Shown: positions 10,329-20,806, numbered from the stretch's first letter. The stretch is DNA of 64,000 bases from Chrysophaeum taylorii (GCA_029834535.1 JAQMWT010000141.1:1-64000); one strand, 5' to 3'. Made by a program: numbers and translations. Notes: a model not told the origin generated them from the letters alone.

Positions 10329-11741
10329 ATGATACGTCGTGTTCTTCTTCTTCGACACGCACTCCCGGGGCGCCGGACGCTCTCGACGACGACGACGACG
10401 ACGCTCCCCGTCGTGCCCTTCGAGCTCGAGGAAAACAGCGAAATCCAGATCCTGAAACGCGTCCAGGAAACGCCGCATCCTATCCTCGCCAACCCGACCG
10501 TCGTCGCCGAGGCGGTGAAGAAGCCGTCTATCCAAGCGACCGACGACCAGCTCACGACCTGGCTGACGGGGCCGTGCGGCTTCCGCACCGAGGTTGCCGC
10601 CGAATACCTCCGCGTGCTGCGGCAGGATGGATTCGATTCGCCCGCGTCGATCGCGATGCTGTCGGTCGACGAGCTCGAGCGCAGGCGCGTCCGCACCGGT
10701 CACGCCCGCCAGCTCCTCGCGCGCGTCGACGACCTCCTCGTCGCCGACGCCGACGCTTCGTCTCCCTCCTCGACGGGGACGCGCCTCTTCGACTACGAGA
10801 CGATCGTCGCCAACTTGACCGTCCGCGACGCGATCGAGGCCGTCGAGGAAGCCTTCGGGAAGCTCGCAAAGGGGCAAGTTGACGTCCCGCTCCCCATGCA
10901 CATCGGGATCGACGAGACCGACGACTACGGCCCGGGAGACTGCCACATCAAGGGGGGCTACGTCTCGGGGTCCCCGACCTGGACGGTCAAGCTCGCCTGC
11001 GTCTCCTTCTACAAGAACCTCGACCGGGGACTCCCCCCCGGGTCCGGAGTCTTCGTGGTGATGGACGCCAAGACCGGCGCGACCCTCGGCATATTCCAAG
11101 AAAACCGGTACCTCACCGATCTCCGAACCGGCGCTGCCGGCGCTCTCGGAGTTAAGTATTGCGCTCGGCCCGAAGACTCGTCGGTCGGCTTCGTCGGCTG
11201 CGGCGCCATCGCGCGCAACATGGCCCGCGCCACTTTTGCCGTCAAGCCCGACTTCGAAGGTATCGCCTACGCCCCCGACGACTCGGCCCACGCCTTCGCC
11301 AAGGATATGGAGGCGGAGCTCTCGGTTCCCTTCCATGTCGTGCCGACCGCGCACGAACTCTGCCGCCGCTCGGACGTTATCTTCACCCAAACCCCCGGCT
11401 CCGACCCCGTCCTCGAGCTCCGCTGGCTCCGCCCCCACGCCACCATCATCGCCTCGGGCTCCGACCAACCCACCAAGCAGGAGATCCCCGTCGACGTCCT
11501 CGTTCACTCCAAGTATATCGCCGACCTCAAGAAACAGACCTCCCGCGTCGGCGAGCTCCGCTCCGCCATCGCGGCGGGCGCCATGTCCGAGGCCTCCGTC
11601 CACGCCGAGCTCGGGGAAATCATCAACGGCGACAAGCTAGGCCGGGAGGCCGACGAACTCGTCGTCCTCGACCTCACCGGCACGGGCGCCCAGGACGCTG
11701 CCATCGGCCAGGTTGCCTGGGACAAGCTTTCCAAACTCTAG
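10329..11741 (+). CDS. ornithine cyclodeaminase/mu-crystallin family protein
   Basis: The 470-residue product begins with an Arg/Leu/Ser/Thr-rich mitochondrial-type leader (about 1-25). A helical N-terminal part follows (about 30-150), which includes a SAM-like stretch (FDSPASIAMLSVDELERRRV). From about residue 160 the ornithine cyclodeaminase/mu-crystallin fold starts (VRDAIEAVEEAF, then VPLPMHIGIDE, IKGGYV, NLDRGLPPGSGVFVVMD, ENRYLTDLRTGAAGALG). The dinucleotide site is VGFVGCGAIARNM at about 285-297. The family includes NAD-dependent cyclodeaminases, ketimine reductases and imine reductases, so the substrate is open. The extra N-terminal helical domain is longer than usual. The antisense strand carries a 451-codon open frame that is only a codon-bias shadow. 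Confidence 0.85.
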   Translation: MIRRVLLLRHALPGRRTLSTTTTTTLPVVPFELEENSEIQILKRVQETPHPILANPTVVAEAVKKPSIQATDDQLTTWLTGPCGFRTEVAAEYLRVLRQDGFDSPASIAMLSVDELERRRVRTGHARQLLARVDDLLVADADASSPSSTGTRLFDYETIVANLTVRDAIEAVEEAFGKLAKGQVDVPLPMHIGIDETDDYGPGDCHIKGGYVSGSPTWTVKLACVSFYKNLDRGLPPGSGVFVVMDAKTGATLGIFQENRYLTDLRTGAAGALGVKYCARPEDSSVGFVGCGAIARNMARATFAVKPDFEGIAYAPDDSAHAFAKDMEAELSVPFHVVPTAHELCRRSDVIFTQTPGSDPVLELRWLRPHATIIASGSDQPTKQEIPVDVLVHSKYIADLKKQTSRVGELRSAIAAGAMSEASVHAELGEIINGDKLGREADELVVLDLTGTGAQDAAIGQVAWDKLSKL

Positions 11742-13956
11742 TCACCCCCCGGCGCCGCGGCGCCGGCGCCGGCTTCGTGGCTTTTCGCTGCTGCTGCTGC
11801 TGCTGCTGCTCATCGACTCCACTCAATTTTATGTCTGCGTCCCGATCTTTTTCGCCTTCCTCTTCTTCTTCTTCTTCTTCTTAATCAGCAGCACCCCCTC
11901 CCTCCCTCCCTCCCTCCCTCCCTCTCGAGAGCGAGGGTTGTAGAGAAGAAAGCCTACATATAATGCGCATGCAAAAAGACAGGGTAGTCTCGTGGTTTGG
12001 GTTGTTGTTTTGGCAGGATTGATGTACCAGGCGTCGTCGTCTGCGTCCCGGGCCACGTCGTCGCCGGTGGCCGTGGGGCATATGCAAAGTGAGAAGGGGC
12101 TTTCCGCCCGCGACTGTTATTATTATTATCATTATTCGAATATTATTGTTAATTATTACCTGGTACCGATTTTATGGCGGCAAACGAACGAAAAGGGGGG
12201 CTAGACAGACAATGCGGAGCCAAACACGATCTCGAAGATGGCGCGACACGGCCCTCTACGCGCGCGACCTTTCCCGGCACCCTCCTGGCCGAACACGGTG
12301 GCTTGGTAATCTCCTTTTCGATGCTATTATGTGTTTTTTGCTGCGGGCGTCGAGGTCGCGTAGCTCGGGCCCCTTTTTTTGAACGAGTAGTGGCTAGATC
12401 TGCCTATCTGCTGTGACTTTGAATTGATGGGTGACTTATGACGACGACCACCTGAAGGGCTTATTATTACAGGAAAAAAAAGGGGTATATTCGCTGGCGC
12501 GTTCACGGCTGGCTGTACGCGCTCTCGCGCTAGCACGGGCATTGCTGACCTCTAGACAAAAGCTTCATCGCTCAGACGGCGGCCGAACATCCAAGCCGAT
12601 GGAAGTTTTACTTGTCCCGGCACGTCTTCTTGATCTCACCAAGGCTTACGGCACGCTCGTACCACCGGGCTTCGCATCGAGCACCTCTCCGTCCTCGCGC
12701 GCTCGTTAGACTCAATGCTTGTCAACGAAGTTGAAATCCCCTATGCGGCGAGCTCCTACTGTGGTTCCAAAGCCATGGCTATGACGGTGCGTGCCAAAAC
12801 GCCGCTAGGCTGTCGTCCAATCAGCTACTGGCCGCTGCTCTGTGATATGGCCGTCGCCAACGATGCGGCACTGCAGCGTTGGCGTCTCCGGTAGCACGTA
12901 ACCGATCGACTTTCGCGTGCATACCCTGCTCAGAGAAAATCCCGAAAATATTTGTCTCCATAAAACAGGCCTTGAGGGCGGGAAACGGCGCCCCGCTTTT
13001 CGCGCGCGTGCCAACTCTGCGCTACCATCATCATCTTCTTAACAACAGCGTCCTGCAAGGGTGGCACGCAGGGCGTTCGGTCGTTTTTGGAGCTGTGTGA
13101 ATACGCGAGTGGTGCCTACAAGAAGAGTGCCGATGGAAGCGAGCAGAATCACAACGGCAGCGCAACGTGAGGGGGATCCGCAATTTCAGCGGCATCTATT
13201 CCGGTAGCATCCATGGTCCCCCAGAACGTTGGAGTACGCCAAGAGTAAACAAACTCGCGTGGATATGGGCGCGATCCGCAACGAAATCACATCTCCTTAT
13301 GAAGCACTTGCTTCTACAAACCAACCGCGCGCTACAACCTGGCCGGACCACCATGTTGCCTTTTTCGTACCCTCGCCAGACAAACGCGTTGCCATCGTTT
13401 ATCCCTCCCGCGGTTTGCCACGCCTGATCTCGGGCCGAGTCGTTTGACTTTATTGGCGCGCTCGTTGTCTCGGTATCCGCTCGCGCGTCGACCCATCCGT
13501 TCATGGCTTCTGCGGTGCGGTGAGCCCTGCTTGCGGCCGGCTTTGATGTTTCGCACGCGGTGCCTGACGTCAAGGTCGAGAACGCGGTCGCATGACAACG
13601 CAAAGTGCGCGAGTCAGCGTTGGCGCTCGCATCCTCGGCGGGCCAAATCGGGGGCATTCAACCCCATCTGACCAACCGCGGCGGCGCGCGTATGATAAAC
13701 CGCCACTCCACAAAAAAAAACGGAAGCCAACACGAGCTGTGAGTAGTTTTCGGTCCAGTGATTATGCAGTAGGCACGCGAGCGAACGACGCAGGACTGGA
13801 ACTCTTCGATCTCAAAAAGATCATGACGCGAAGTACGGCCTTCGCGCATTCTCAACCCCGACTCGAGTTTGGTCGTGTTTGGCAAAGATTTTCCCTTCTT
13901 CTTCTTCTTCTTCTCGTTAATTACCCTACTACCCATTGATTACCCTAAAGTGCGAG
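11742..13956. other. 2.2 kb gap with simple repeats, no supported gene
   Basis: Simple tracts include (TGC)n at about 11788-11811, (TTC)n at about 11857-11882, (CTCC)n at about 11897-11925, an AT-rich TTA/ATT stretch near 12116-12170 and another TTC run near 13895-13917. Short open frames occur on both strands between 12.4 and 13.9 kb, the longest being 153 codons on the minus strand at 13196-13657. None shows a domain I recognise. This may be a decayed gene, but I cannot name one. Confidence 0.5.
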
Positions 13957-14277
13957 ATGCGACGAATGTTCCACGGTCCTCGGCAGGCGTGGGTCGAGGC
14001 GCGGCTCCGCGAACGGTTCACGCCGACGCACCTCGAGGTCGTCAACGAGTCCCACGGCCCAAAGGAGAACGAGAGTCATTTTTTTGCGTGCATCGTATCG
14101 GAAGAGTTCGAGGGCAAGAAAGCTCTCGATCGCCATCGTCTCGTCAACGCCGCCCTCCAAAACCCCGACGGCACGCTCCCCTTTCATGCTCTCCGGATCG
14201 CCGCGAAGACTCCCGCGCAGTGGGACGCTGACTCCCGCGTCCCCCCCGCCCCGAGATGCGCTGGAGGGGATAAATGA
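13957..14277 (+). CDS. BolA-like protein
   Basis: From the ATG at 13957 the product is 106 residues, the usual size of BolA. It has the family's HLEVVNESHGP, ESHFFACIVSEEFEGK, LDRHRLVNAAL and FHALRIAAKTPAQW blocks in order, so the complete BolA fold is present. BolA proteins pair with CGFS-type monothiol glutaredoxins, bind a shared [2Fe-2S] cluster and help deliver Fe-S clusters or sense iron. With almost no leader ahead of the domain, a cytosolic or nuclear form is likely; a longer frame begins upstream only at a TTG. The C-terminal tail (VPPAPRCAGGDK) is non-conserved. TACCCTAA sits 8 bases before the ATG. Confidence 0.92.
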   Translation: MRRMFHGPRQAWVEARLRERFTPTHLEVVNESHGPKENESHFFACIVSEEFEGKKALDRHRLVNAALQNPDGTLPFHALRIAAKTPAQWDADSRVPPAPRCAGGDK

Positions 14278-14479
14278 GGAGTTAAGCCCTGTTCTTCTTC
14301 GTTCAGACGCGCAGATGACTTTTTTTTTGAAAGAAGGGAGAATCGGTCCTGGGCAGAAAGAAAGAAGCCCTCTTGTTTGGAGAGAGTTCGTTGTTGCCTC
14401 GATGATCAATCCAATCCAATCACATCACATCAGGACTCTCGTTTTTTTTTGAGATTTAAAACCCTAAAGATTCATATTC

Positions 14480-15939
14480 ATGCGAATCGAGGCCGTTATG
14501 GGATGGTCGTCTGGTGAGTTGTTTGAAGAAGAAGAAGATGAGTGGGATGTGGAAGAAGTGGACGGTGCGAGCGTGTTGGTGCGCGACTTCCCCCAGAAGG
14601 AACCCCCGGGTGTCGTGGCCATGGTGTTGGACATCGAACGACCCAAGCTGACAGCGGCGGTGGTGTCGTTCTTGATCGAGCACGATGGCTGTCTGCGGCT
14701 CGTCGAGTGCATGGGTTCGGACCTCGCGCGGTCTCGGCGCGCCGCCCTGCTGCTCGTTGGGAGCCCCCACGAAGAGCACGATAATCTCCTGTCCGCTCTG
14801 ACCCCCGAGCTCGCGGCTCGACTCGCGACGAGTTGCCTAGAGTCGTTCGGGTTGGCAGACGCGAGCCACTTGACGTTTGTGCTGCACCGACTGTTCGACC
14901 GGTTTCCCGACGCCGTGACGATGGGACTCACGGCAGAGAGTTTCCGCGAGGTCGTGCGGCGCACGCCCCACTGTTCGATGTCGTCGACGGTCGTCCTCAA
15001 GCTCGCGACCGTCGACGAGGACGACGTGAAGCCTACTCCCGAAACGCGACGGCATTTTGTGACCAACGTCCTCCCCGACCTCCTGGTGGATGTCGCGAGA
15101 ACCGAGCCCTCGCTCCTCCCGCGCCTCGCGGCGGACGACGCGAGCCTAGACGATTCTGCCGACGTTCTTTTGGCTCACGTTTTCGACGCGAACGCCGCGT
15201 ATCTCGTCAAAGTCGAGGCGGCGAGGGCCTTGGGGGCGCTGGCCCACCGGGCCCGTCCGCGCCTCCTCGCCGTTTTGGAGAATATGTGCGCCTGCTTTGG
15301 GTCTGTTGGCAAGCTCACGTGCTTGCGATTGGGGATCTTCGAGGTCGTGTCGGCGACCGCGACGACTCGGGATACTATACGGAGGATACCCGCTTCCTTC
15401 TGGAAGGCTGCGTGCGACTGCTTCTTCGGCTATGACGCGTCGATCTTCGACGCGGCTTTCTTTCGTCTCGCGTCGCGCGCGATACGGGCGAGAGTCCTCT
15501 TCCTCGACCTTCTCCTCCCAAAGCTGATGGCCGCCCTCGACGCCAAACCCCACGCGGTCGCTCTCTCCGCGATCGCGCGCCTCGCCATCCCTGACGACGT
15601 CAAGTCCCATCCTGCCTGGCGCGACGAAGCCGTCGTCGCCGCCGTCACCAGACAAGCGCGGTTCCGATTCTTCCAACCGCCACCGCAGTCCGAAGAAGAT
15701 TTTGACGTCTCGATAGAACGAGGATCCAGCTACGCCCGCGCCCTCGGCTTCGACGACGATGCTGTCCTCCGCGAGGAGGATGATGATGATGATAATGACG
15801 ACGACACCGTCGTCGTCGTCGTCACCGAACAGCCGAAGCGACACCTCCGTCCCCGCCGATCCGCCGTTGGCGGCGGCGGCTCGCAGCACCCTCCCTCCCC
15901 GCCGGCGACCTCCTCCTTTCGGAGTGGCACGCCCGCCGC

Positions 15940-15972
<33 letters not shown>

Positions 15973-15994
15973 CAGCAGGGGGCACTGGATATAA
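14480..15994 (+). CDS. SAPS-like (PP6/Sit4-associated) helical repeat protein
   Basis: The 504-residue protein starts with an acidic stretch (FEEEEDEWDVEEVD) and then alpha-helical ARM/HEAT-type units from about 45 to 410 (for example PKLTAAVVSFLIEHDGCLRLV and FREVVRRTPHCSMSSTVVLKL). The size and the order of early helices recall SAPS proteins, regulatory subunits of the Sit4/PP6 phosphatase, but I see no diagnostic motif, so the name is tentative. The C-terminal 90 residues are low complexity: Asp/Asn run, Val run, Gly-rich patch and a poly-Gln run of about ten residues before the stop. An exact telo-box-like AAACCCTAA lies 12 bases before the ATG. The gene is convergent with the next, with 39 bases between stops. 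Confidence 0.5.
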
Positions 15995-16033
15995 TGCGTC
16001 ATCGTCGACCACGACCTTACGTTTTGTTTCTTG

Positions 16034-16990
16034 TTAGACGGAATTTCGGCGACGTTGCTGGTGGGGTACCTTTCTCTGGGCCAATCGAATCGCGGCTTCC
16101 CAGGCCTGGCAGGACTCGGCGTGGGGAGCCTGGAGCTTAATAGTAGCGCGGCTCGTCTTGACGACGAGGGTGAGGCCGATATCATCCAAAGGGGGGTGGA
16201 GGTCGACGTCGAGGAGGTCGATGGAGGCGAGGGCCTCGTCGTCGGTGGAGGTCTCGTCGGCGAAACACGAGAGAAGCTGGCCTCTGATAAGAAAATATCT
16301 CTCCTTCCAGACCTCCTTGCCGCTCTTGAGTTTCGCCTTCTTCAACAAAAAGCCGGCCTTGTCGATCTTGTCTTCGGGGGGGTCCAGCTCGGCCTCGGCG
16401 AGGGCTTGGTCCGGCAAAGCGGGCGTCAATTTCGGCACGACTACGCCCGCCCTTTTCGACGGGGCTTCGGGGGCTTCTCTGACAAAAGCCCCCCCGCGTT
16501 CGACCCCCAACAACGCGTCGAGGCGGCCGGCGTCTTCGAGTTCTTGAAGATACTCGTAGGGCCCGTGGCACCGTCCCCCCATCGTGAGGGCGGGAAGCTG
16601 ACGAGCTCCAGACTTCTCGTACTCGGAGCGTCGCTGCGGCGCGAGGTCGAGATACACCACTTCGTGACGCTTTTTCTTCGCCGCCAGCAACGTCAGGAGC
16701 CGCCGCGTGGTCGCCTCGGTCCCGCGGTGGCCCGAGGTCGTGCTCGTCCACATCACGAGGAAGGCGTCCTGCGCCTCGCTTAAGATCTCGATGTTCGTGC
16801 CGGTGACGAACCGCTTCGGCGCCGCCGCCGGCGCCGACTTGCGCCGCCGGTCGAAGACGGTCACCGCGGGGAGCGGGGGCGCCGGCTTCGAGGGGAGCGG
16901 GGGGGGGGCGCTCGGGGGCGCAGGCGGAGCCCGCGTCGGCCGCCGCAATGTCATGCTTCCCCAACGGACCGGACGACCCAAATGCGCCAT
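16034..16990 (-). CDS. SH3BGR-like glutaredoxin-fold domain fused to a PH domain
   Basis: From the first ATG the protein is 318 residues. A Pro/Ala-rich basic N-terminus is followed at about 65-160 by a thioredoxin/glutaredoxin-fold unit of the SH3BGR type (FLVMWTSTTSGHRGTEATTR, then VVYLDLAPQRRSEYEKSGAR, LPALTMGGRCHGPYEYLQEL, DALLG). It lacks a CXXC active site, as SH3BGR proteins do. From about 205 to 310 there is a pleckstrin homology domain (KAGFLLKKAKLKSGKEVWKE, RYFLIRGQLLSCF, then the C-terminal Trp-containing helix QAWEAAIRLA). The protein would bind membranes or partners rather than act as a reductase. The fusion is unusual to me. TTG-started extensions upstream were not used. Confidence 0.7.
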   Translation of the reverse strand: MAHLGRPVRWGSMTLRRPTRAPPAPPSAPPPLPSKPAPPLPAVTVFDRRRKSAPAAAPKRFVTGTNIEILSEAQDAFLVMWTSTTSGHRGTEATTRRLLTLLAAKKKRHEVVYLDLAPQRRSEYEKSGARQLPALTMGGRCHGPYEYLQELEDAGRLDALLGVERGGAFVREAPEAPSKRAGVVVPKLTPALPDQALAEAELDPPEDKIDKAGFLLKKAKLKSGKEVWKERYFLIRGQLLSCFADETSTDDEALASIDLLDVDLHPPLDDIGLTLVVKTSRATIKLQAPHAESCQAWEAAIRLAQRKVPHQQRRRNSV

Positions 16991-17998
16991 CTGGCGCAAA
17001 GTGAGACTTGAGAGTAGCAAAAACTTTGGCTCTTCCTTAACTTACTTACAGACGAGGTTGTCGACCTAGAGCGAGAGCACGTCTCGCGTCGTAACTTTAA
17101 TCGCTGACCCACCTGCTGACCGGCAACTGAGCGTGGCCATTGCTACACCGCCAAGGCCAAGTCGCTGGCAGCTCCAGGCGGCAATGGCGACGGCACTGGC
17201 CTCTACGGTCCCGTCCGTCAGCAGCACGCCTATGATCTATCCCGAGCCAAGAGTTCGACTGTTCAAGAAGCTCGCTCCCGAGGGCGAAATCCGCGTGCGT
17301 CGACCAGGTCGACTACCGCGAGAGCCTTACGACGCCGTCTTTTATCGAGATCCGAGACGACCTTCGATGCGGAGGCTGCCGCCACCGGTTCCGACACAGA
17401 CGTCGAATGCATCCGACAACGAGAGGAATGGCAGAAGGATGCTCATGAGGCTGTCGCCAAAGCCGCCATCTTTTCGTTCGTACGTACGTCGAACGGCGCG
17501 CGAGCGCAACCTCGAGCAGGCAGGCCAGGCCCGCCGATGAGCTGCTGCTGCTGCTGCTGCTGCTGCCCAGCAGAGGTTGAGTACCAAGCTCCATCCCACT
17601 CCTCCTCAAACAACACCCTGAGCCTCCTGCGCGTCCCAACGCGCTGGCTTTTGATTGATTGCGTCTCGTACGACGACGACGATCTCGATCACCAACCCCC
17701 AGCCCGATGATGATGATGATGATCGCGAGTGCGTGACTATTCTTGCCGAGACAGAGACTTAGCCTTTTTTTGCCGTGAAGGAAGCGCCGCCTTGATGGAT
17801 GATAAATAAATAAGCTCGTCGAGGAAGGCAGGCTCGCTCACTGCTTGAAATCGAACCACCCGCACACCCGCCTGCTGCCAGGCATCCCGACCCAAAGAAA
17901 GCCCCCTTTTTCTCATAGTAAGCAGTCGAGCTTGGGGGAGGGGGGACACCCCACTGTGCACACACCCCCTGCCAGCCACACATTGTATTATTAAAATA
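16991..17998. other. 1.0 kb gap, low-complexity tracts, no firm gene
   Basis: A (TGC)n tract lies near 17537-17565 and (GAT)n near 17706-17723. A plus-strand frame from ATG 17184 to 17540 (118 codons, Arg/Pro-rich) and a minus-strand frame at 17737-18258 were considered. Neither has a domain or a clear codon signature. The 270 bases before 17998 are the 3' flank of the NDPK-like gene. Confidence 0.5.
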
Positions 17999-18967
17999 CT
18001 AGGCGACGAGGTCTGAAAGGAACTTGGCCTTTTCGAGGCACTTGTCGGCATTGGTGTCCTCGAGGGTGTCAAAGAGGGAGGCCGTGGCGCCTTGGGCATC
18101 GATGGGGACTTGGGGATCGTCGAACCAGGCACGAATCTTGGGCTCGGGAATCCCGAGGGCGAGCATCGCTTTACCGAAGTGGTCGGTCGCAGGGGTGGCC
18201 TTGAGCCAGTTGCAGCGCTCCGCACAGGCCTCAAAGGGCGAGGCGGAGGCGTGGACACCGTTGTCTCCGGTGTTGGGCTCGAACTCGAGCCCGAGCTCGT
18301 GCCACTCGTAATATACGAGAGCTCTCAGAGAGCCGGCGGCGGCCTCGAGAGGATTGGTCGCGCCAAGAACTTTCCCGCGGAAATCCGCCCACGACAGCGC
18401 GTTGGTGGGCCACTCGACCAAATAGTAGTAGATCGACGCCCCGGGCGCGCAGAACTTGCCGCGCATGGCCATGTAGAATCCGTTGATAACGAAGATCTCG
18501 CCAATTTTTCCGCAGTAAAAACCTCCACCGAACTTGACCAAGTCCACACCTCGCTTCAAATCGCTCCACTTCTTGTCCAGCCCGGCCCCGTCGACACCCA
18601 GTTTCCCGCAAGCCTCTTTGGCGTTGTACACGAGACCCGCGTCCAGCGCCGAAGACCAGGTCAGCCCGAACTTCGCCTCGAATTCGCCCACGGCCTTTGC
18701 AGAAGGCGCGAGCTCGCGCGGCAACAGCTTCACGGCCTTGGCGGCGATCGCGCCGTAGTGGTTGTCGACGAGCGACTCCTCATCAATTTTTCTCGCGTCT
18801 ATCGACCCTTCGCCAACGATTTCGATCCCATTCGCGGCGAACTGCTTCGCACACAACGCCTTCACCTGCGCCGTCACGGCGTGCGGCTTGATGAACACGA
18901 ATGCGCTCGAGTCCTTCTTCGCCGCACGGATCTCGAGCGCGCAGATTCGATTCTCTAGCGATGCCAT
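17999..18967 (-). CDS. nucleoside-diphosphate-kinase-like protein, divergent
   Basis: The 322-residue product opens with an NDPK-type strand and helix: FVFIKPHAVTAQVKAL (about 23-38), then GIEIVGEGSIDA, and LVDNHYGAIAAKA where the family has its KPN-loop tyrosine region. About 100 residues of unfamiliar sequence follow. The C-terminal part resumes the NDPK fold with FRGKVLGATNPLEAAAGSLRA and NGVHASASPFEA. The latter matches the catalytic NxxHGSDS block and keeps the His, near residue 238, but has Ala and no Asp. A family of long NDPK-like proteins of this layout is known in protists. Kinase activity is uncertain because of the changed motif and the insert. A C-terminal helical tail of about 70 residues follows. 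Confidence 0.75.
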   Translation of the reverse strand: MASLENRICALEIRAAKKDSSAFVFIKPHAVTAQVKALCAKQFAANGIEIVGEGSIDARKIDEESLVDNHYGAIAAKAVKLLPRELAPSAKAVGEFEAKFGLTWSSALDAGLVYNAKEACGKLGVDGAGLDKKWSDLKRGVDLVKFGGGFYCGKIGEIFVINGFYMAMRGKFCAPGASIYYYLVEWPTNALSWADFRGKVLGATNPLEAAAGSLRALVYYEWHELGLEFEPNTGDNGVHASASPFEACAERCNWLKATPATDHFGKAMLALGIPEPKIRAWFDDPQVPIDAQGATASLFDTLEDTNADKCLEKAKFLSDLVA

Positions 18968-18997
18968 CCTTCAACAACTCTCCTCCTCACTCACAGA

Positions 18998-20250
18998 AGG
19001 GATGTGCCTGACGGCCGGAGATAAGTTCAAGGGACCTAGTCGGGGTCATCGCCGAATCAGAAGGGGTTTAGGACTAACAAGTGCAGGCCAGTAAGTTCAC
19101 CTAGTCCCAATCTCTAACCCCAGTAAGTTCACCTGGTCCCAGTTAGTTTCTTGAAAATTTATTGAATAAGTTCACCTGGTCAGTAAGTTCACCTAGTCCA
19201 AATCTCTAACCCCAGTAAGTTCGGCGTAAACCCACTCGTGCTCACACCCACTCCTTCGAGCTCGTCGCTTTCGCCTCCGCCAATCTAAGCTGCTTCGATC
19301 CGCACACGCCGCTAACCTTTGAGTTTACTCTTAAACCCCCAGTAAGCTCGCCTGGTCCCAGTAAGTTCACCTGGTCACTATATTCACCTAGTCCCAATCT
19401 CAAACCCCAGTAAGTTCACCTGGTCCCAGTAAGTTCACCTACAGTGCGCGTGTAGACGCCGGGAGGGGGCTTATCGGTATTGCGCAGCACGTGTGGGGTA
19501 GGGTGGAGTCGTCGACTCAGAAGAGCATATCCTCGGGGTTGCCGATCGACAGAGAGCCACGTGGAGCTGGACGTGACAGAAGACGGCCTTGGGAAAGAGG
19601 ACGCCGACCTCGCGGGGCGTCTGGCCCTGGCTCTTGTGGCCCTGGCTCTTGTCGATCGTTTGGCGTCGGCGGGCCTTAAGGGATACAGGTTGGAGGAGCC
19701 TCGGCGACACGACACGATCGATCACGTATCTGGTACCGTTGCAGTGGCCGTGCGACGGGTCGAGGTTGCGAAGACTTTAAGCTCGCCATCAAAGTCAGCA
19801 TGCCGTTGGTTGTCAGGGAGTCGAAAACTCGACTGCAAAGAGCGAGGCGTCGCCTTCCGACCCAACCCAGTCTGCCTAAAAGAACTCCGACGCCTCGTCT
19901 CCGGGAAAAAAAGGCCGCGGTCATGCGCGCGTTGTCAGCATCGACAACATCGTTTCGACGGGGCGTGAGAATGGCGCGCTGGCTAAAAGAGCCGCCGCGG
20001 GTCGTGGAAATAGTCTGCGAGGTCGCCGTAGACGGCTTGGAGGATCAATGCCTGGCTCGTGGGCCTACCTGATCCTTACCCTCGGGGGACAAACAGACAA
20101 ACAAACAGACAAACATCTGTCGATTAGTAGTAGTAAGGATATAAGTTCAAAGCACCTCTCTCTCGGGGGTTGTAGTGGTTTTCTCAGATACCCGCCCCTC
20201 CTGGCCGAACCGGGGGCCTCAACAACCCTTCCTCCCAACCCGAACCGCGG
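18998..20250 (+). repeat. complex dispersed repeat A, copy 1
   Basis: Copy 1 starts with a short piece of dispersed element B (about 18998-19055, GGAGATAAG then GGGACCTAGTCGGGGTCATCG). It continues with a minisatellite built on AGTAAGTTCACCTGGTCCC, repeated about nine times to 19446, and a 600-base unit (about 19441-20075). It ends with (ACAA/ACAG)n and ATCTGTCGATTAGTAG near 20130. The same modules in the same order and orientation occur at about 28990-30345. Both copies keep a short minus-strand frame (19471-19725 here), so the unit may descend from a gene or mobile element, but I cannot name it. Confidence 0.8.
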
Positions 20251-20806
20251 GTGAAACCACCACACGCCCGATCTCAGCGTAATACCTCACGCCATCTCAC
20301 GAAAATCGGACAATGAAATGCGGGTAATAGCAAGAAGACAGCAAGAAAGCAAAACACAAACGTCCGGTAGTACATTGGGTTCTTCAGCGGAAGCGCAGGT
20401 GAAGGTGTCGAGATGACACCCCTCCCCATAAATGCAAGGTCAATACCAGGGCAACAATCAGGGTAAGTCAGGCAGGCAAGTGGGGGAAATGGGCGTTACT
20501 GCCACAGGGTCAAAGCGATGAGGGGACGACGGCCAGGAATCCCGGTCATAAGGGGTATAGCTTGACGACGACACCTAAGAATGGTGGGCCGGCGGCTGGC
20601 TGCTGCGTATGTGATGGGCTCCGCCGCCCTCAGGTCGTCGCGCGATTCGACTCGATTCGCCGCCGACTCGCCGCCGACTCGCGCAACAACACGGATTATA
20701 TATATTCTCGGCGGCAGTGGACAACGAGGCGCGAGTCTCGCTCGATAATGTCGTGACATCATGGAGGCTGCGTGCGCTTATGCATGAGATCGATGAACAG
20801 CGTCGT

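Noticed and set aside
9253-10362. Long frames on both strands over the HugZ/PGR7-like gene (369 codons minus, 320 codons plus)
   Set aside because: Only the 9249-10235 frame carries the flavin-fold and DUF2470 motifs; the others are Arg/Gly-rich shadows.
10248-11603. 451-codon open frame antisense to the ornithine cyclodeaminase-like gene
   Set aside because: It is a codon-bias shadow: the plus strand has a full recognised protein family, while the antisense product is Gly/Asp/Glu/Val-rich with no domain.
13196-13657. 153-codon minus-strand frame considered as a gene
   Set aside because: No recognisable family, and competing frames of similar length on the other strand.
17184-17540. 118-codon Arg/Pro-rich frame considered as a small gene
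   Set aside because: No domain, composition typical of random GC-rich frames, and a better-supported gene does not require it.
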